Of a stretch of DNA of 6,405 nt, positions 6,313 to 6,405 are shown one piece after another. The stretch lies in assembly GCA_945860425.1 (NCBI GenBank), contig CAMAQU010000102.1, positions 1 through 6,405 of the forward strand, read 5' to 3'. How positions within the stretch are numbered: the stretch's first letter is position 1; each line of letters starts with the position of its first letter. Made by a program: the position numbers and the translations under genes. The DNA comes from Sphingomonas paucimobilis (GTDB lineage: Bacteria > Pseudomonadota > Alphaproteobacteria > Sphingomonadales > Sphingomonadaceae). The notes under the pieces are model-generated. The model ran no database searches and was not told the origin of the DNA. It saw nothing but the letters and a program-made list of their open reading frames with translations.

Positions 6313-6405
6313 GCGTCCTCCAACCTTGGGGATTCTGTCTGGAATGGAATATCGATCAGCACCTGAAAACCCTTGCCTGTCCGCGTCTGCGTTTCAAAGC
6401 GATGG
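6309..6405 (-). CDS. sensor histidine kinase, C-terminal end (partial)
   Basis: Only the last 31 codons and the stop (TGA, 6309-6311) are inside the window; the gene continues beyond base 6405. The readable tail includes HRFETQTRTGKGFQVLIDIP followed by FQTESPRLEDA. A glycine turn and a VxIDIPF strand are typical of the final beta-strand of the HATPase_c domain in LytS/YehU-type kinases, which pair with LytTR regulators. The stop codon overlaps the regulator's ATG as ATGA, implying translational coupling, and the regulator's Shine-Dalgarno site lies inside this coding sequence. The sensory and phospho-acceptor domains are not visible, so the signal sensed cannot be guessed. The assignment rests on the short tail plus the neighbouring regulator. 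Confidence 0.75.
   Translation of the reverse strand, partial: HRFETQTRTGKGFQVLIDIPFQTESPRLEDA

Overview
The window reads as a chromosomal segment of an alphaproteobacterium, most likely a member of the Sphingomonadales. This rests on moderate-to-high GC, the dxs-tlyA gene pair, a LytTR-type two-component system, a short sphingomonad-like TonB-dependent receptor, and a TspO gene beside a UbiK/BMFP gene. The taxonomic call is inference from protein style and gene order, not from a marker gene. All seven genes lie on the minus strand, so transcription runs from the high-coordinate end to the low end. No gene-free stretch exceeds 99 bases, and I see no RNA gene, mobile element, CRISPR array or attachment site.

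In transcription order: (1) 6405-6309, the last 31 codons of a sensor histidine kinase; (2) 6312-5512, its LytTR-family response regulator, joined to the kinase by an ATGA stop/start overlap; (3) a 99-base spacer holding an imperfect tandem repeat; (4) 5412-3487, dxs, the first enzyme of the MEP isoprenoid pathway; (5) 3480-2743, tlyA, an rRNA 2'-O-methyltransferase, 6 bases after dxs; (6) 2724-796, an outer-membrane TonB-dependent receptor with a shortened plug, 18 bases after tlyA; (7) an 85-base spacer with a weak promoter candidate; (8) 710-159, a TspO/MBR membrane protein; (9) 131 to beyond base 1, the start of a UbiK-family ubiquinone accessory factor.

The spacings suggest three transcriptional blocks: kinase-regulator, dxs-tlyA-receptor, and tspO-ubiK. 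Read-through between blocks is possible because no convincing terminator is visible. There is a loose isoprenoid/quinone/tetrapyrrole thread: Dxs supplies precursors for the ubiquinone side chain and carotenoids, UbiK assists ubiquinone synthesis, and TspO proteins bind porphyrins. Physical linkage does not prove functional linkage. Most of the window is ordinary housekeeping. The points worth a second look are the receptor appended to dxs-tlyA, its abbreviated plug, and the repeat and missing Shine-Dalgarno sequence in front of dxs.
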